Source: Ignavibacteria bacterium
Lineage (GTDB): Bacteria; Bacteroidota; Ignavibacteria; Tepidaquicellales; OLB5
DNA: 64,000 nt
Assembly: GCA_017303675.1 (NCBI GenBank)
Contig: JAFLBX010000001.1
Coordinates: forward strand, 1,933,970 to 1,997,969
Direction: 5' to 3'
Both the position numbers and the translations under genes were made by a program. This document shows positions 43,855 to 51,844 of this stretch, piece by piece (position 1 is the first letter of the stretch; the number at the start of each line of letters is the position of its first letter). The notes below the pieces were generated by a model that was not told the origin of the DNA, ran no database searches, and saw only the letters and a list, made by a program, of their open reading frames with translations.

Positions 43855-44223
43855 CTAATATATCCCTTTTTCTTTTAATTCCTGTATTGTTTCCGGATTA
43901 CTTAATTTGTTCAGTATAATTATTCCAAATACTACGCTAGTAATATTTAATGAGAATATTACACCTATATCAAGCCATGCGGCTATTTTAATTGATCTGA
44001 AAGCTCCAGTTCTGTTTATCTTACTTAACCGGTTATAATTGATAAAATCAAAAATGCAGGCTGCAGTTACAATAATTGTTACTAAAAATCCTCCGCATCC
44101 CAAAATTATTGTGGTTATAGTCCCAAGAACGGTTAATAACATCCATGAAACTGCTGTTAAAAGGTTAAGTATTCCTGAAACTAAAAACAGAACTTTTATT
44201 GAGCCTAATTGTTTATTGTTCAA
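43855..44223 (-). CDS. Small four-helix membrane protein, paralogue A
   Basis: A 122-residue protein with about four membrane helices. KVLFLVSGILNLLTAVSW, IFDFINYNRLSKINRTGAFRSIKIAAWLDI and the end NPETIQELKEKGIY match the next gene (LRIFFLISGILNIGYALGW, IMDFISYTRLSRMDRSGTYSTLQFTSVFDI, IKEFMKNKGIY), so the two are a tandem duplication 12 bases apart. Known relatives are unnamed. The conserved RLS-x-[IM][DN]R-[ST]G motif lies on a cytoplasmic loop by the inside-positive rule. Function unknown. Confidence 0.6.
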   Translation of the reverse strand: MNNKQLGSIKVLFLVSGILNLLTAVSWMLLTVLGTITTIILGCGGFLVTIIVTAACIFDFINYNRLSKINRTGAFRSIKIAAWLDIGVIFSLNITSVVFGIIILNKLSNPETIQELKEKGIY

Positions 44224-44235
44224 ATTTATTCTTTC

Positions 44236-44607
44236 TTAATAGATCCCTTTATTTTTCATAAACTCTTTTATTTCTTCATTATTGATGAATATCAGCCCGA
44301 TTATACCTGCGATCATGCTGAATATATTTCCTGTCAGTATAGTTATTATATCAAATACTGAAGTGAACTGAAGAGTGCTGTAAGTCCCGCTTCTGTCCAT
44401 TCTGCTTAGGCGTGTATATGAAATAAAATCCATAATGCAGGCTATTATGTTGAAAACCGGTATAGCACCTAAAATACAGCCAAGACCGCAGGAAACAAGT
44501 CCGCCTATCAAAGTATAGCCTGACCACCCCAGTGCATAACCAATATTCAGAATACCTGAAATTAAAAAGAAAATGCGTAATAAATTTAACTGATCGTTAT
44601 TGTTCAT
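44236..44607 (-). CDS. Small four-helix membrane protein, paralogue B
   Basis: A 123-residue paralogue of the adjacent gene (see there for shared motifs). It has a Cys/Gly-rich second helix (GLVSCGLGCILGAIPVFNIIACIMDF) that A only partly keeps. Order on the minus strand: DUF2752 gene, 85-residue protein, B, A, with gaps of 12-18 bases, implying one transcript. Confidence 0.6.
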   Translation of the reverse strand: MNNNDQLNLLRIFFLISGILNIGYALGWSGYTLIGGLVSCGLGCILGAIPVFNIIACIMDFISYTRLSRMDRSGTYSTLQFTSVFDIITILTGNIFSMIAGIIGLIFINNEEIKEFMKNKGIY

Positions 44608-44625
44608 TTAGAATGTTTAAATTAC

Positions 44626-44883
44626 TTATAATATAAAACCTCCTGCTGCCCACCTGAAAAATCCGAATACAAGTGTTATCAGGTTAAGAGCAAGCCCTAT
44701 TCCCGCAAGGTGCCTGTTCTGCCTTGCATAAACATCATCCTGCAGAAGCCCTATCAGGCTTAAGATCAATCCAACTATAGCAACCGGCAAAGTTACCCAG
44801 AATGTCCATCCCAGGCATGGAATAAAGCCAATAACCATTGCTATTATTACAATAATTCCTATAATTAAACCTGCTTTAGTCAT
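44626..44883 (-). CDS. Small membrane protein (DUF4190-like)
   Basis: An 85-residue protein with three hydrophobic segments: GLIIGIIVIIAMVIGFIP, LPVAIVGLILSLIGLLQDD, and LAGIGLALNLITLVFGFFRW. The GLILSLIG and G(I/L)xLNxI motifs resemble DUF4190-type proteins, but this is a weak call. Overlaps the DUF2752 gene by 8 bases. Confidence 0.5.
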   Translation of the reverse strand: MTKAGLIIGIIVIIAMVIGFIPCLGWTFWVTLPVAIVGLILSLIGLLQDDVYARQNRHLAGIGLALNLITLVFGFFRWAAGGFIL

Positions 44884-45217
44884 ATTTTGTTTCGTTTAAT
44901 TTTGGAAAAATATTAAAATTTATATTTAATTTTTTGAAAACGTATATAGAAAATAATACCGTGTTTAAAAGGAAAACAGCATAAATGTAAATCGAGAAGT
45001 TATTGTACTGCATTGAATCATATAGCCTGCCTTTTGCTGCTGCGTTTATACCGCGCGTCATCCCGCAGGCTATACATTCAGTGTTATTTTCAGAAATGCT
45101 TTGGCATAAAGGAGTTTTGTTGATCAGCAATTCATCATTTGTTGCGGTAAAAATTACTAGCATCACAGTTATAAGCAAGCTGTAAAAAATCCACACCACT
45201 TTTAACGCGTTAATCAT
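44876..45217 (-). CDS. DUF2752 membrane protein
   Basis: A 113-residue membrane protein with two or three helices. CIACGMTRGINAAAKGRLYDSMQYNNFS (about residues 48-75) matches the DUF2752 motif C-x2-CGMTR-x8-G-x5-A-x2-N. DUF2752 is of unknown function and often sits beside DUF4870-like genes, as here. The Cys pair may bind metal. Confidence 0.8.
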   Translation of the reverse strand: MINALKVVWIFYSLLITVMLVIFTATNDELLINKTPLCQSISENNTECIACGMTRGINAAAKGRLYDSMQYNNFSIYIYAVFLLNTVLFSIYVFKKLNINFNIFPKLNETKYD

Positions 45218-45256
45218 ATTAGATCTGCCGTTTAAGACCGATTAGTGTAAAAAAAA

Positions 45257-45280
45257 AGCGCATCCTATTATGAATGCGCT
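45257..45280 (-). terminator. Terminator between small-membrane-protein operons
   Basis: AGCGCAT (45257-45263) pairs with ATGCGCT (45274-45280), with a run of A residues at 45249-45257 giving the T-tract on the minus strand, just after the DUF4870-like gene at 45310. Confidence 0.8.
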
Positions 45281-45309
45281 CTGAAAAATAATATATTTAA
45301 AACCTTAAA

Positions 45310-45648
45310 TTATTTGACGAGGTTGAATTTTTCGCCGAACTGACCTATCATCGGAAGCGGTTTGCATTCACCTTTTGAGGCATTCATCATACCCATGATC
45401 AGGAAAACTATCCATGGAATATATAAAATGAAACCGATACCGCAGGTAATAGTGCCTATTATACCGGCTAATATATTAACTATAAGCAGCACAATTGACT
45501 GCTCTGTATGATACATTACAAAGTTATTTCTCTTCATATCGTCCATAAGTAACGGAATGAAGAAAATAAGATAGGCAATTATTGCCATCGTTTTTCCGTT
45601 GTTTACATCTTCCTGTGTAAAGTTAACCTGTCTTGTTGATTCTGCCAT
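45310..45648 (-). CDS. DUF4870/Tic20-like membrane protein 1
   Basis: A 112-residue protein with three helices: GKTMAIIAYLIFFIPLL, YHTEQSIVLLIVNILAGIIGTI and GIGFILYIPWIVFLIMGMMNASKGECKPLPMIGQFG. The YHTEQ(S/A)I motif and the PLP-x-IG end are shared with the next gene; both match the DUF4870/Tic20-like family of unknown bacterial function. Separated from its paralogue by 68 bases. Confidence 0.75.
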   Translation of the reverse strand: MAESTRQVNFTQEDVNNGKTMAIIAYLIFFIPLLMDDMKRNNFVMYHTEQSIVLLIVNILAGIIGTITCGIGFILYIPWIVFLIMGMMNASKGECKPLPMIGQFGEKFNLVK

Positions 45649-45716
45649 TAAAATATTCTCCTCGTTTTTTAAGCCTGTGAATTAATTATTTCTTTATTTA
45701 TATAAAAAATGATGAT

Positions 45717-46106
45717 TTATTTTACCAAGTTAAGTTTTGCGCCCCAGGCACCAATTAACGGAAGCTCTTTGATCTTTCCGCCAATTGCATTCATTAATCC
45801 CATTATCCATAGAACTAAATATGCCAGCCAGGGTAATATTCCAAGTATAGATATCACACAGCCTAATGTGCTGCTTATCTGGTTTACCACTATCGTTAAA
45901 ACAGTAATTACAATATATATAAGAATGAATGCTATCCATAAAGCAATAGCCTGCTCTGTATGATACATCGCGAATTTTTTATCTCTTGCTGCAAGTAGCG
46001 GAACAAGAAAAAAAATGTAAGCAAGTATCGCCATCATTTTTCCGTCTTCAATTTCTGCCTGTGTAATTGAAGCTACTGCCGGTCTTGTTGATGTATTGTC
46101 AGTCAT
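45717..46106 (-). CDS. DUF4870/Tic20-like membrane protein 2
   Basis: A 129-residue paralogue of the 45310 gene: GKMMAILAYIFFLVPLLA, YHTEQAIALWIAFILIYIVI and WLAYLVLWIMGLMNAIGGKIKELPLIGAWG. A slightly longer N-terminus. A CTCCT ribosome-binding site (AGGAG on its strand) lies 4-8 bases before the ATG. It is transcribed in the same direction as the other small membrane genes but from its own promoter region. Confidence 0.75.
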   Translation of the reverse strand: MTDNTSTRPAVASITQAEIEDGKMMAILAYIFFLVPLLAARDKKFAMYHTEQAIALWIAFILIYIVITVLTIVVNQISSTLGCVISILGILPWLAYLVLWIMGLMNAIGGKIKELPLIGAWGAKLNLVK

Positions 46107-46225
46107 GACTCTCCTTTAGGTTAATTATTAATTGAAATTTGAAATTTTAGTGAACTGTATAACCTAAAATTAAATCCGGAAGGGAAGTATGGTAATTGTG
46201 TATAGTGCTGTTTAAAAACCGTATG

Positions 46226-46642
46226 CTATCTGAAGATAGCTTTTATGCTGCCCCAGGTATCACGTACACTGGAAATAACATGAGTAACGGTTATTGTCTG
46301 CGAATATACATAATTGCCGTTATTATCTACTATCTTCAGCCTGTAATAATAAACAGGAACTGATGAATTCTGTACGGAAGTATTATCTCTGAAATAATAA
46401 TATGAATTACTTCCAATTGCTGTGATACTGCCAATATTCATGTAGTTGTTTGGCTCAGATGCACTTCTTTCAATTTCAAAACGGTTCAGGTTATCCTCTG
46501 TGCCTGTTTTCCATTCTAAAAGAATTGAATCTGATTCATTCTTACCCGTAAAATACTGCAGTTCAGTTGCGGCATATACTACACCGGCAACTAATATAAT
46601 CAGCAGACAAGCTATACTTGTTATTTTTAGTGGCTTTTTCAT
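46226..46642 (-). CDS. Secreted protein with fibronectin type III-like domain
   Basis: A 138-residue protein: signal peptide to about residue 25 (VVYAA), then one Fn3-like module with the pattern LQYFTGKNESDSILLEWKTGTEDNLNRFEIERSAS and YYYRLKIVDNNGNYVYSQTITVT, as in the modules preceding T9SS domains. There is no sorting domain; it ends IKAIFR. Perhaps a remnant of a larger secreted protein or a small adhesin. Confidence 0.6.
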   Translation of the reverse strand: MKKPLKITSIACLLIILVAGVVYAATELQYFTGKNESDSILLEWKTGTEDNLNRFEIERSASEPNNYMNIGSITAIGSNSYYYFRDNTSVQNSSVPVYYYRLKIVDNNGNYVYSQTITVTHVISSVRDTWGSIKAIFR

Positions 46643-46861
46643 TGGAATTTACTCAAATATATATGCATTTATTAAAAAATGCAAGTATTTTACAATTAAA
46701 TTTCAGTTATTTTTCAGAAATAATAAAGGAATTGTTTGAAAAAATGCCAAATTTCAAAGCTCAAATGACAAGCTATGTCTCAGAGTGTCAATATTTCTGT
46801 TTATTAGCGTTTTAAAACACGATTATTTGATAGTTGATTTTTGTAATCTGAAATTGTGATT
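46643..46861. other. Intergenic region with no clear feature
   Basis: 219 bases, AT-rich, with only unconvincing short reading frames. No hairpin or promoter stands out. Confidence 0.5.
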
Positions 46862-48001
46862 CTATTCGAGTTTTTTATTGAACCTTAAGGAGCTTAGTGC
46901 AAGAATAACAATTCCGAAAATGAATAATGCCAGGAACTGGTCATAAAGCTCATCAAAACCAACACCTTTTAATATAATACCGCGGACAATTGTTATGAAA
47001 TATCTCAGTGGTATAAGATAAGTAATATACTGGACCCAGGCCGGCATGTTTTCAATCGGGAATGAAAACCCGCTTAAATAAATCATAGGCATCATAACTC
47101 CGAAAAAGGAAGTCATGGTTGCCTGCTGCTGTGTCTTGGATATTGTTGATACGAACAGCCCAAGGCCGAGAGTTGAGAGCATAAATAACAACGCTGAAAA
47201 ATACAGCAGCGGCACGCTGCCTTTAACTTCTATACCGAACCAGAAACGCATTACAGTCATTACAATTGTTATTGAAACAAAACCGAGTATTGAAAAGGGG
47301 ACAAGCTTACCGATAATTATCTGGTATGCTTTAAGCGGCGTAACAATCAGCTGCTCAAATGTGCCTATCTCTCTTTCTTTAACTATAGCAAGCGATGTTA
47401 AATTAATGGTAACGACCATTATCAGCAAACCAACAATACCCGGCAGCATATAATTTCTGGTTATGAGATCCGGGTTATACCAAGCCCGAGTTTCAGCTTC
47501 AATAACGGGAATCTTCATCGCAGGCAGGTTCTTCCTGCCGGAGCGTTCAATTAATTCATTAATTATATTCGAGCCGAAGCTTATTGTAATACCCTGTGAA
47601 TACCCGGCAGCTATCAATGCCTTGTTGCCGTCAGAGCCGTCAAAAATTGTCTGAAGCTTAGTTGTCCTTCCGCTTAAAACATCCTTTTCAAAATCAGGGG
47701 GAATTATCATAGCCATAACAACTTCACCGTTATCTATCAGGTTTGAAATTTCATTATAGCTTGTGACATTATACTGTAAAGTGAAGTAACCTGACTTCTC
47801 ATACTTTTCAAGGAATTCCCTGCTTGTTTCACTTCTGTCCTGGTCCCAGACAACAGTTTTAACATCTTTAACATCAAGAGTAGCCGCATATCCTAAAAAT
47901 ATCAGCTGAACAACAGGAGCAATAAGTATCACTGCGAACATTCGCTTATCACGTTTGAACTGCAGGAATTCCTTTTTTATGAAATTTAAGATGAGGTTCA
48001 T
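46862..48001 (-). CDS. ABC-2 type efflux permease (YbhR-like)
   Basis: A 379-residue membrane protein: one N-terminal helix (KRMFAVILIAPVVQLIFLGYAATLDV), a large periplasmic domain, and five helices from about residue 175. VKEREIGTFEQLIVTPLKAYQIIIGKLVPF is the ABC-2 signature, followed by the closing SGFSFPIENMPAWVQYITYLIPLRYFI. With the second permease at 48641 it likely forms a heterodimer, as YbhS/YbhR do. It is the distal gene of the efflux operon, separated by an opposite-strand gene. Confidence 0.88.
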   Translation of the reverse strand: MNLILNFIKKEFLQFKRDKRMFAVILIAPVVQLIFLGYAATLDVKDVKTVVWDQDRSETSREFLEKYEKSGYFTLQYNVTSYNEISNLIDNGEVVMAMIIPPDFEKDVLSGRTTKLQTIFDGSDGNKALIAAGYSQGITISFGSNIINELIERSGRKNLPAMKIPVIEAETRAWYNPDLITRNYMLPGIVGLLIMVVTINLTSLAIVKEREIGTFEQLIVTPLKAYQIIIGKLVPFSILGFVSITIVMTVMRFWFGIEVKGSVPLLYFSALLFMLSTLGLGLFVSTISKTQQQATMTSFFGVMMPMIYLSGFSFPIENMPAWVQYITYLIPLRYFITIVRGIILKGVGFDELYDQFLALFIFGIVILALSSLRFNKKLE

Positions 48002-48026
48002 TATTTAAACTATAAGATAAATATCA

Positions 48027-48056
48027 TTTGAAAACGAAGTATATTTATTATATTTG
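48027..48056 (+). promoter_or_regulatory. Promoter of the barrel-like gene between the two permeases
   Basis: TTTG (48027-48030), 18-base spacer, TATATTTG (48049-48056), matching TTTG-N19-TAnnTTTG closely. Confidence 0.65.
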
Positions 48057-48077
48057 TAGTAAATAGCTCTTAATAAT

Positions 48078-48593
48078 ATGCGATTATTCAATTGTTTAAT
48101 TGTTTTATTCTTTTTTATTTTTCTGGATTTTTCCCTTTTATCACAGGAACAGGAAAACAACAATTACAAAAACTTATCCAGTATTCCCTTCCGACTTGGC
48201 TCCGAAGCAGGCGCAATTTTCAATTTTAATAGTAATGATAAACTGGTTAACCCTGCTTTGCTTGGCTTCTTTGATATCAATTTATCAAAGCGAAATATTT
48301 TCCTGAAATTTGAAGGCGGAATTTTTGGGCAAATTAAAGATAAAAATTCTGCAGCCTATGTTTCAGCAGGTTTAAACTATAAAATATTCAATATTAAAAA
48401 GAACAAGTTTTATCTTCATGGTGCAGTTTTTGCTGCCTGGAATAAAACAGGAGGAGGCGCGTCATTTTTTCTCTCATTCAGGCACCTATATCCGTTCAAT
48501 AAAATTATTGCGTGGGTCTCCAGCATTCGCTATCCATTTGGTAGATTTGATGCTGTATTCTTGTCTACAGGATTTCAATTATTTGCCGATTAA
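48078..48593 (+). CDS. Small outer-membrane beta-barrel candidate, antisense within the efflux operon
   Basis: A 171-residue protein with a signal peptide (LLSQ, about residue 21), then IPFRLGSEAGAIFNF, amphipathic strands and a final aromatic-rich strand (AVFLSTGFQLFAD). It resembles the 185-residue protein at 25328 in the opening LPF/IPFR-x-G-E-G and overall layout; no named family. It is on the plus strand between the two permease genes, with its own promoter, so it breaks the minus-strand operon. Confidence 0.6.
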   Translation: MRLFNCLIVLFFFIFLDFSLLSQEQENNNYKNLSSIPFRLGSEAGAIFNFNSNDKLVNPALLGFFDINLSKRNIFLKFEGGIFGQIKDKNSAAYVSAGLNYKIFNIKKNKFYLHGAVFAAWNKTGGGASFFLSFRHLYPFNKIIAWVSSIRYPFGRFDAVFLSTGFQLFAD

Positions 48594-48640
48594 TTGCATA
48601 TTTTTTCATTGCACATTACTCATTGTTCATTGCCAATTGT

Positions 48641-49780
48641 TCACCCGTTCGCTTTCCTCATCTTCAGTGCTGCAATTCCCGTGAAAAATACCGCGAAGGC
48701 AAGCAGACTCAATATCTGCTTCCAGAAAGCTTCAATGCCAACACCCTTTAAAATAATAGCACGCAGAATAATAATATAAAACTTCGCCGGTGTAACATTT
48801 GTTAATACCTGGACAGGCCATGGCATGCTTTCTATAGGGAAAATAAATCCCGATAAAATAAATGTTGGCAGCATTGTTGCTACCGATGCTATCTGGAATG
48901 CTACCTGTTGGGAATCTGCTATTGAAGATATAAAAATTCCAAGGCTAAGTGTTGCGATCAGAAAAATAATTGTTGTGAAAAATAAAATCAGGTAGTTTCC
49001 TTTTATTTCGAGTCCGAAGGCTAAATTGCTTATGAATAATGTAAGGAAAGCAACAAATAATGCTACAACTGTATAGGGTATGGTTTTTCCTAGTATCAGT
49101 TCTATGGAGCTCATGGGTGATACCCTTAGTTGCTCCATTGAACCAAGCTCTTTTTCACGAACAATAGAAAGAGTCGTTAAGATCACACCGGTTGTAATGA
49201 GTATCATACAAAACAGCCCGGGTATAAGGAATTTAGTCGTGTTAAGATCTGGGTTATACCAGAATAATGGCTGCGGGTCAATTGGCGTAAAAGTTTTTAT
49301 CCCGGTACGCTGAAGATACTCCTGGGTAAGCCTGTTATTGTAAAACCGTGTTGCTGATGTTACGTAATTCATTATAACAGTTGCAGTATTGCCGTCAACC
49401 CCATCCACTAAAAACTGTATCTGCACATTCCTGCCTGAACGCATATCTTCTGTGAAATTAGCAGGGAATACAACAACACACTGAGCCTTTTTTTCATCAA
49501 GCCAGCTGTTTATTTCATGTTCTGAACGGATATATCCAACTACATTGAAGTAACTCGAGCTTTCAAGCATTGCAATAAAATCGCGGGTTTCTTCTGAATT
49601 ATCATTGTTCTTAACTGCAATTTTTACATTTTTAACATCAAGAGATAAGGCATAGCCAAACAGCATAAGCAGAAATACGGGGAATATAAAGATCAGCGAG
49701 AGCGTTCTTCCGTCACGCTTTATCTGCCTGAATTCCTTTTTTACCAGTGCGTATATTCTGTTTAACATTTCAATTATCAA
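48641..49780 (-). CDS. ABC-2 type efflux permease (YbhS-like)
   Basis: A 379-residue homologue of the permease at 46862, same topology: IFPVFLLMLFGYALSLDVKNVKIAV, a periplasmic domain with FTEDMRSGRNVQIQFLVDGVDGNTATVIMNYV, then VREKELGSMEQLRVSPMSSIELILGKTIPY and SGFIFPIESMPWPVQVLTNVTPAKFYI. About 120 bases downstream of the second ATPase gene, across a repeat element. Confidence 0.88.
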   Translation of the reverse strand: MIIEMLNRIYALVKKEFRQIKRDGRTLSLIFIFPVFLLMLFGYALSLDVKNVKIAVKNNDNSEETRDFIAMLESSSYFNVVGYIRSEHEINSWLDEKKAQCVVVFPANFTEDMRSGRNVQIQFLVDGVDGNTATVIMNYVTSATRFYNNRLTQEYLQRTGIKTFTPIDPQPLFWYNPDLNTTKFLIPGLFCMILITTGVILTTLSIVREKELGSMEQLRVSPMSSIELILGKTIPYTVVALFVAFLTLFISNLAFGLEIKGNYLILFFTTIIFLIATLSLGIFISSIADSQQVAFQIASVATMLPTFILSGFIFPIESMPWPVQVLTNVTPAKFYIIILRAIILKGVGIEAFWKQILSLLAFAVFFTGIAALKMRKANG

Positions 49781-49828
49781 TTAGTAATGAACAATGATCA
49801 ATTCAGTAACTATGTTGACTGTAAATTT

Positions 49829-49892
49829 TGCGAGCGCAACGAAGCAATCTCATTAAATTTACGGGATTGCTACGTCGCTAAAGTTCCTCGCC
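49829..49892. repeat. Dispersed repeat, 'gcaatctca' family, copy 2
   Basis: Starts GCGAGCGCAACGAAGCAATCTCA and returns as GGGATTGCTACGTCGC...CCTCGCCC, so the two halves can pair (gcgacg-x-agcaatc). It shares its core with 4612-4645. It lies between the second ABC ATPase and permease genes. Confidence 0.65.
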
Positions 49893-49903
49893 CATATTCC
49901 ATT

Positions 49904-50842
49904 TTAACCTTCCTTCTCCAGCAGATTAACAAATACATCTTCCAGAGAAGGTGATATTCTTTCAATTCTTTTTACTTCAATGCCTGATAGGGTTAGAATA
50001 TCCTTTATTTCCTTTTCCCTGGCTTCAGAATTATTCAATTCATCTTTCTTGAGTGTAATGTGTATATACTCCCCGAAAAAGGCTGTGCTTTTTATCCAGG
50101 GTAAGGTATCCAGAATATTTATTGCCCTGTCCGGCTGAGAGCACTCGGCTTCAAATATCGTGTTTGTAAGATATTTTGCCTTAAGCTCACCCGGTGAGCC
50201 ACCTGCGATTATTTTACCAGCGTCTATCATCATTATCCGGTTGCAGAATTCCGCTTCATCCAGGTAATGGGTAGTTACAAATACAGTTATACCTTTGTTT
50301 GAAAGATCATTTATCAGGTCCCAGAAATTTTTCCTTGAAACCGGGTCAACGCCGCCTGTCGGCTCATCTAAAAAAACTATCTTAGGCTCATGAATAACTG
50401 CGCAGCCCAGCGCAAGCCTTTGTTTAAACCCGGTGGAAAGTGTCCCGGTAATTGAATCTTTCCTGTCTTCAAGTTCCGCGGTTTTTAACACCCATTGTTT
50501 CCTTTCGGCAAGCTTGTTGCCTTCAAGACCGTAAATGCTTGAAAAGAAATTAATGTTCTCTTCAACTGTAAGATCACTGTATAATGAAAACTTCTGGGAC
50601 ATATAACCAATATTTCGTTTTACAAGGTCAGGTTCCTTATTAATGCTGTATCCCGCTACCAATGCATCGCCGCTTGTCGGTTCAAGTATGGCGCACAGCA
50701 TTTTGATAGTTGTCGATTTCCCCGCGCCGTTAGCGCCTAAAAAACCAAAAACCTCTCCCTCCTTCACTTCAAATGAAATATTATCAACTGATGTGAACTT
50801 TCCGTACTTCTTTATTAAATTATTTACTTTTATTGAATTCAA
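49904..50842 (-). CDS. ABC transporter ATP-binding protein (second half of YbhF)
   Basis: A 312-residue ATPase: Walker A GANGAGKSTTIKM (about residues 34-46), Q-loop YMSQKFSLYSDLTVEENI, signature LSTGFKQRLALGCAVIHEPKIVFLDEPTGGVDPVSRKNFWDLI (Walker B DEP) and H-loop TTHYLDEAEFC. A C-terminal extension (about 220-312) shared with its partner. E. coli YbhF is one protein with two such domains; this corresponds to its C-terminal half. Overlaps the upstream ATPase by 4 bases. Confidence 0.93.
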   Translation of the reverse strand: MNSIKVNNLIKKYGKFTSVDNISFEVKEGEVFGFLGANGAGKSTTIKMLCAILEPTSGDALVAGYSINKEPDLVKRNIGYMSQKFSLYSDLTVEENINFFSSIYGLEGNKLAERKQWVLKTAELEDRKDSITGTLSTGFKQRLALGCAVIHEPKIVFLDEPTGGVDPVSRKNFWDLINDLSNKGITVFVTTHYLDEAEFCNRIMMIDAGKIIAGGSPGELKAKYLTNTIFEAECSQPDRAINILDTLPWIKSTAFFGEYIHITLKKDELNNSEAREKEIKDILTLSGIEVKRIERISPSLEDVFVNLLEKEG

Positions 50843-51771
50843 TTTTCTGCTCCCGCTTCAATTGGGTATGCCGGGTAGGGGTTATTTAAAACATGAATAA
50901 AAACATTTTCAAGTGAAACCGGTTTAATTCTGCTGTTGATCAGTTTAATATTATTTTCTGATAATATAAATTCTATTTTGCTGAATTCTTCTTCATTGTT
51001 CAAAGCAATATCTATCCTGTCACCAAATAGCTGCGCTTCATCACTGTGCCTGCTTAAAAGGATATTATATGTTTCTCTTAAATTATCCGTTACTATTTCC
51101 GCAATTATTTTTCCCATCGAGCCTTTTATAGCGGCAGGGGAGTCATTCATTAAAAGCCTTCCGTTATTCACCATAGCAATTTTGTTAAAACGTTCAGCTT
51201 CATCCATGTATGGAGTTGAAATTACTATTGTAACCCCTTCATTATGAAGCTCACTAAGTATTTTCCAGAAGTCACGCCTTGAAACCGGGTCAACGCCTGT
51301 TGTCGGCTCATCTAAAAAAATAATTTTGGGTTTGTGTATAAGTGTGCAGGCAAGCGCAAGCTTTTGTTTCATACCGCCTGAGAGCCTTCCGGCCAGCCTT
51401 GACCTGAACTGTTCAAGCCGGGTGAATTCAAGCAGCTCATTGCGTCTTGCTTTATAATTCTTAACCCCGTGAAGCTCTGCAAAGAATTCTATATTCTCAT
51501 CAATTGTAAGATCAGCATAAAGACTGAACTTCTGCGAAAGGTAGCCGATTTCATCTTTAATTTTTCCGGTTTGTTTTAACAGGTCGTAGCCAAGTAATTC
51601 TGCCGTTCCGCTATCAGGCTTTATCAAGCCGCAAAGCATTCTTATAAGGGTTGTTTTGCCGGCGCCATCTGGACCCACTAATCCGAAAACTTCTTTTCTG
51701 CCAATAGTAAACGATATATCATCAACTGCTTTGATATTTTCGAAAGCTTTGCTTAATCCCTTTATTTCAAT
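50839..51771 (-). CDS. ABC transporter ATP-binding protein (first half of YbhF), no standard start codon
   Basis: About 310 residues if started at the ATT at 51771. Walker A is GPDGAGKTTLIRM, as in the first domain of E. coli YbhF; signature LSGGMKQKLALACTLIHKPKIIFLDEPTTGVDPVSRRDFW. The only ATG/GTG/TTG in range is a GTG at 51678, inside the Walker A strand, too late for a real protein. Upstream codons still encode a proper N-terminus (IEIKGLSKAFENIKAVDDISFTIG), back to an in-frame stop at 51787-51789. Either a rare ATT/ATC start is used or the start codon is mutated. Confidence 0.8.
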   Translation of the reverse strand: MEIKGLSKAFENIKAVDDISFTIGRKEVFGLVGPDGAGKTTLIRMLCGLIKPDSGTAELLGYDLLKQTGKIKDEIGYLSQKFSLYADLTIDENIEFFAELHGVKNYKARRNELLEFTRLEQFRSRLAGRLSGGMKQKLALACTLIHKPKIIFLDEPTTGVDPVSRRDFWKILSELHNEGVTIVISTPYMDEAERFNKIAMVNNGRLLMNDSPAAIKGSMGKIIAEIVTDNLRETYNILLSRHSDEAQLFGDRIDIALNNEEEFSKIEFILSENNIKLINSRIKPVSLENVFIHVLNNPYPAYPIEAGAEN

Positions 51772-51844
51772 CGCCTGTTCGATAGCTTAATAATTTTTTT
51801 AAATAATATTTCATTTATTATATCCAATGTACATAGCTGATTGT

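Noticed and set aside
51678-51678. GTG at 51678 as the start of the first ABC ATPase
   Set aside because: It would begin within the Walker A strand and remove about 31 residues that still show a normal ATPase N-terminus.
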